Below, one piece after another: positions 60,217 to 64,000 of a stretch of 64,000 bases of DNA. Positions within the stretch are counted from its first letter, which is position 1. Each line of letters starts with the position of its first letter. Location of the stretch: the NCBI GenBank assembly GCA_050246015.1, contig JBFWWU010000002.1, positions 1-64,000 on the forward strand, written 5' to 3'. The notes beneath the pieces were generated by a model that was given only the letters and a program-made list of their open reading frames with translations, did not search any database and was not told the origin of the DNA. The position numbers and the translations under genes are program-made. Source of the stretch: JTS-AC122 sp050246015. GTDB taxonomy: Bacteria; Planctomycetota; Phycisphaerae; Phycisphaerales; UBA1924.

Positions 60217-60858
60217 CTAGGCGTTCCCGAGTGCTCCGAGTTGCAGGTTCATGTCGTCGTCGATCGCGAGGGCGGGGAAGGCGGGGGCACCCGCGAGGCG
60301 AAGGGCCTTGACCTTTCGAGCGAGCGATTCGCGTGCCGTCTGAACATCGGGGAGCCCGAGGGCCTCCTGCACGGCGGCGTCGAGCGAGGTCGCGGTCGGC
60401 TCGCCGATCATGCGGCGGATGAGGGCGTTGGCCGGGGCGAGGTCGAAGGGGATGAGCGCCTCGCCGCAGCAGCCCTTGTGGCTGTCGGAGAGCACCTGCA
60501 GGAGGGACTGGGCGAGGTAGGCGTCGTCGATGACGCCTGCGAGGCCGAGGTGGTCGGGGATGAAGTCCACCGATTGCAGGAAGTAGTCCTCGGCGGCGGT
60601 GAGGACCGGGAGGAGATCGTGCTTCACGTTGGCGGCCTCGGCGGCGGACTCGATCGCTTCGAGGAGGAGCGGGGTCGCCTGCACGTACTGGCGGATAAAG
60701 GCAACGGCCAGTTCGGTTTTGGTTTCGATCTGGGTGCCGCGCGAGGGATCGTTGCCGCACATATCACCAAAGACTCCCATGGCGTAGGCGGCGAGTTCGC
60801 CGGTCGCCGCCTCGTGCGCGAGTGCGTCGGACACCTGTCGCTGGAGTTCTCGAAACAT
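60217..60858 (-). CDS. YkvA-like (DUF1232) protein
   Basis: 213 residues from ATG 60858, preceded by GGAGG. Helical, cytoplasmic. The DUF1232 motif is clear: DFIPDHLGLAGVIDDAYL, the xDxIPDxxPxxGxxDD pattern. The N-terminal half has ELQRQVSDALAHEAATGE, and a C-terminal extension (ALGLPDVQTARESLARKVKA) is unique. Biochemical role unknown. Probably co-transcribed with the zinc-ribbon gene downstream. Confidence 0.88.
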   Translation of the reverse strand: MFRELQRQVSDALAHEAATGELAAYAMGVFGDMCGNDPSRGTQIETKTELAVAFIRQYVQATPLLLEAIESAAEAANVKHDLLPVLTAAEDYFLQSVDFIPDHLGLAGVIDDAYLAQSLLQVLSDSHKGCCGEALIPFDLAPANALIRRMIGEPTATSLDAAVQEALGLPDVQTARESLARKVKALRLAGAPAFPALAIDDDMNLQLGALGNA

Positions 60859-60995
60859 GCGGGCCTCCGTGAGTGTGCGTGAATCAGGGGCCGCCGAGGC
60901 CCGTCGCCGCCCTTCCCGCTGGAGCATGATCCTCGTGCTGTGCCGACGAGCCCGCCTCGCCGCCGCGGGCAGTGTACCCGGTCGATCACACTTCT

Positions 60996-62114
60996 TCATC
61001 GCGGCGGGGGCGGGGCGGGGGTGGGCGCGGTCGCTGGGGGCGTCCGTCTTGCCCCCCCACTGCCGTCTGCCCCGCCACTGCCGTCCGCGTCCGCGGCGCT
61101 GCCCGGGGCATATCGCGGCAAGAGGTCGGGCTTGAAGTTGTTGTACCGAACCCAGGCCTGAACATCGCGCTCGCTGGGCTCGCTGCCGGACCACGCGGCG
61201 GCGTAGAGGGCGCTGAGGGTGGCCGCCGCGTCCGTCAGGCGTTCTTCGATGAACTTCTTTCCTTCGTCCTTGGTCAGGGCCTTGTCCTTTTCAAGCCGGT
61301 AGAGCGGCTCGACGTGATCATGGCTTCGGCGGATGTAGGTGATCATGTCCTGCCACGGGTCCTGGGCGTTGATCTTCACGTCGTATGTCATCAGGGGGCG
61401 GAGTGAATCGACCGTGATGTGGTGGAGGTCAACGACCGTGCCGTCGATGTACGAATGGATGCCGCGATCGGTGGTGTACCCCTTGGGGTTGTCGCCGATC
61501 CAGCCGTGATGATGAGTCGTCGTGTGGAGCGGCTGCGAGGCGTCCCCGACGAAGTGGGAGAGGATGCCCATTTCGTAGATGCAGTTCTCGCGCGCGGTGG
61601 CGAGTTGGTCGGCCCGCGCGGGATCGTTCAGCGAGACCAGGATGCGGTAGGTGTTGAAGGAGATACGGAGTTTGTTGTAATGCTCCTGGATGGCGTGCGG
61701 CAGGAAGCCGGGCCACTGCGCCGTCTTTTCCGTGTCCTTGGACGGATCGACGGGCTGGATGTTCTCCGGGTGCACGTAGGCCGCGACCGACATGTCGCGG
61801 ATGAACTCGTTTCGGAAGGGGGAGACGGTCTCGAGGGTCAGGCCGAAGTGCGCGAGGTCTTCCAGGTCGATGTAGTGGTCGGGGCCGTTCTCGTGGCCGA
61901 GCGTGGCGATCTGCATGCCGCGCCACCGGTCGGGCTCGTTGGCATTGTCGGCGATGCGGGCGCGGAAGGAGGGGTCGCGGACGAAGGCGGGCATGTCGCC
62001 GGGCAAACCCTCGAGTGCCAGGTACGTAATCGTGCGGTGGCCGTGGGCCGACCAGCCCAGCGCGGAGCCGGCGGAAGCAGCAAGTCCCAGCAGGCTCACG
62101 ACCAATCGACGCAT
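60996..62114 (-). CDS. S1/P1-type zinc-dependent nuclease (secreted)
   Basis: 372 residues from ATG 62114, chosen by GGAG at 7 nt (an ATG at 62126 is also possible). The signal peptide is VVSLLGLAASAGSALG; the mature N-terminus would then be WSAHGHRT, where Trp1 and His are zinc ligands in this family. Further ligands: GHENGPDHYIDLEDL (Asp), HFVGDASQPLHTTTHH (HxxxD and His), and HSYIDGTVVDLHHI. It cleaves single-stranded nucleic acids and removes 3' phosphates. The C-terminal 40 residues are low-complexity (Gly, Pro, Ala). Possibly part of nucleotide salvage outside the membrane. Confidence 0.92.
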   Translation of the reverse strand: MRRLVVSLLGLAASAGSALGWSAHGHRTITYLALEGLPGDMPAFVRDPSFRARIADNANEPDRWRGMQIATLGHENGPDHYIDLEDLAHFGLTLETVSPFRNEFIRDMSVAAYVHPENIQPVDPSKDTEKTAQWPGFLPHAIQEHYNKLRISFNTYRILVSLNDPARADQLATARENCIYEMGILSHFVGDASQPLHTTTHHHGWIGDNPKGYTTDRGIHSYIDGTVVDLHHITVDSLRPLMTYDVKINAQDPWQDMITYIRRSHDHVEPLYRLEKDKALTKDEGKKFIEERLTDAAATLSALYAAAWSGSEPSERDVQAWVRYNNFKPDLLPRYAPGSAADADGSGGADGSGGARRTPPATAPTPAPPPPR

Positions 62115-62256
62115 GGCGTTCTCCATCTCAATTGAACCGTCCCGGCGCTGGTGCCCGCCGCGGAACCGCCGCGGGCGATCACGGCATGACAGCAAGCAAT
62201 CCTGTTCCCCCCCGCCCATCATCGATCCGTCGGCGCCGTCGCGGGGACGGCGCCCT

Positions 62257-64000
<1,744 letters not shown>

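Overview
This is a GC-rich bacterial chromosome segment, almost certainly from a planctomycete of the Phycisphaerae/Phycisphaerales type. Evidence read from the proteins: secreted proteins ending in paired dockerin-like DFNxDxxxNSQDFFDF units, a DUF1592-type cytochrome/DUF1552 gene pair, CPACGYDLSGN zinc-ribbon membrane proteins, a planctomycete-style tyrosine integrase, and lipid A/heptose genes that point to a Gram-negative envelope. Genes are dense on both strands, mostly in short operons.

Layout. 0-9 kb (minus strand): a partial membrane protein, a lipoprotein glutathione peroxidase with a 3' frameshift, a large secreted repeat protein with a dockerin-like tail, a long coiled-coil/TPR protein built of 46-residue units, an orphan beta-class DNA methyltransferase and two small proteins. 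9.4-12.8 kb: a P1B metal ATPase with an unusual CPS motif and a helical membrane protein. 12.9-18.4 kb: a glycan block (GT2 glycosyltransferase, a cytidylyltransferase-PfkB kinase fusion in reversed HldE order, a CgeB-like glycosyltransferase). 18.6-23.7 kb: an accessory region bounded by two tRNA-Gly genes in opposite orientation, with a VIT transporter, a 5'-truncated integrase plus a second integrase relic, a CPA2 antiporter, and a hairpin-ended 310-bp repeat.

23.7-35.8 kb: BrkB/YihY protein, DUF1552-DUF1592 pair, PilM, an acnA operon with a HExxH protein and a thioesterase, GNAT, a LysR regulator (3' frameshift) and a VOC protein. 35.9-39.9 kb: DUF11 lipoprotein, lipoprotein, DUF481 barrel, MscL. 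39.98-41.2 kb: a REP/RAYT element, with a REP-associated tyrosine transposase between two arrays of near-identical 50-bp hairpin units. 41.2-48.6 kb: small membrane protein, Gfo/Idh/MocA oxidoreductase, thioredoxin, STAS, PurN, a secreted beta-helix protein with a dockerin-like tail, DUF1569, and a pteridine-reductase-like SDR. 49-55.7 kb: an ExbB-ExbD-ExbD proton channel set, a secreted PQQ-like beta-propeller protein, an acidic unknown, and an M29 aminopeptidase. 55.7-64 kb: LpxB, IPTL-CTERM protein, orphan MalK/UgpC-type ATPase, zinc-ribbon and YkvA proteins, S1/P1 nuclease, and the 3' two-thirds of gcvP running off the right edge.

The most unusual structures are the REP/RAYT element, the tRNA-Gly-bounded integrase remnant region with its hairpin-ended repeat, the domain-swapped HldE fusion in a glycan cluster, the 46-residue TPR protein, and two 3'-terminal frameshifts in otherwise well-conserved genes. 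No CRISPR array, rRNA or riboswitch was seen.
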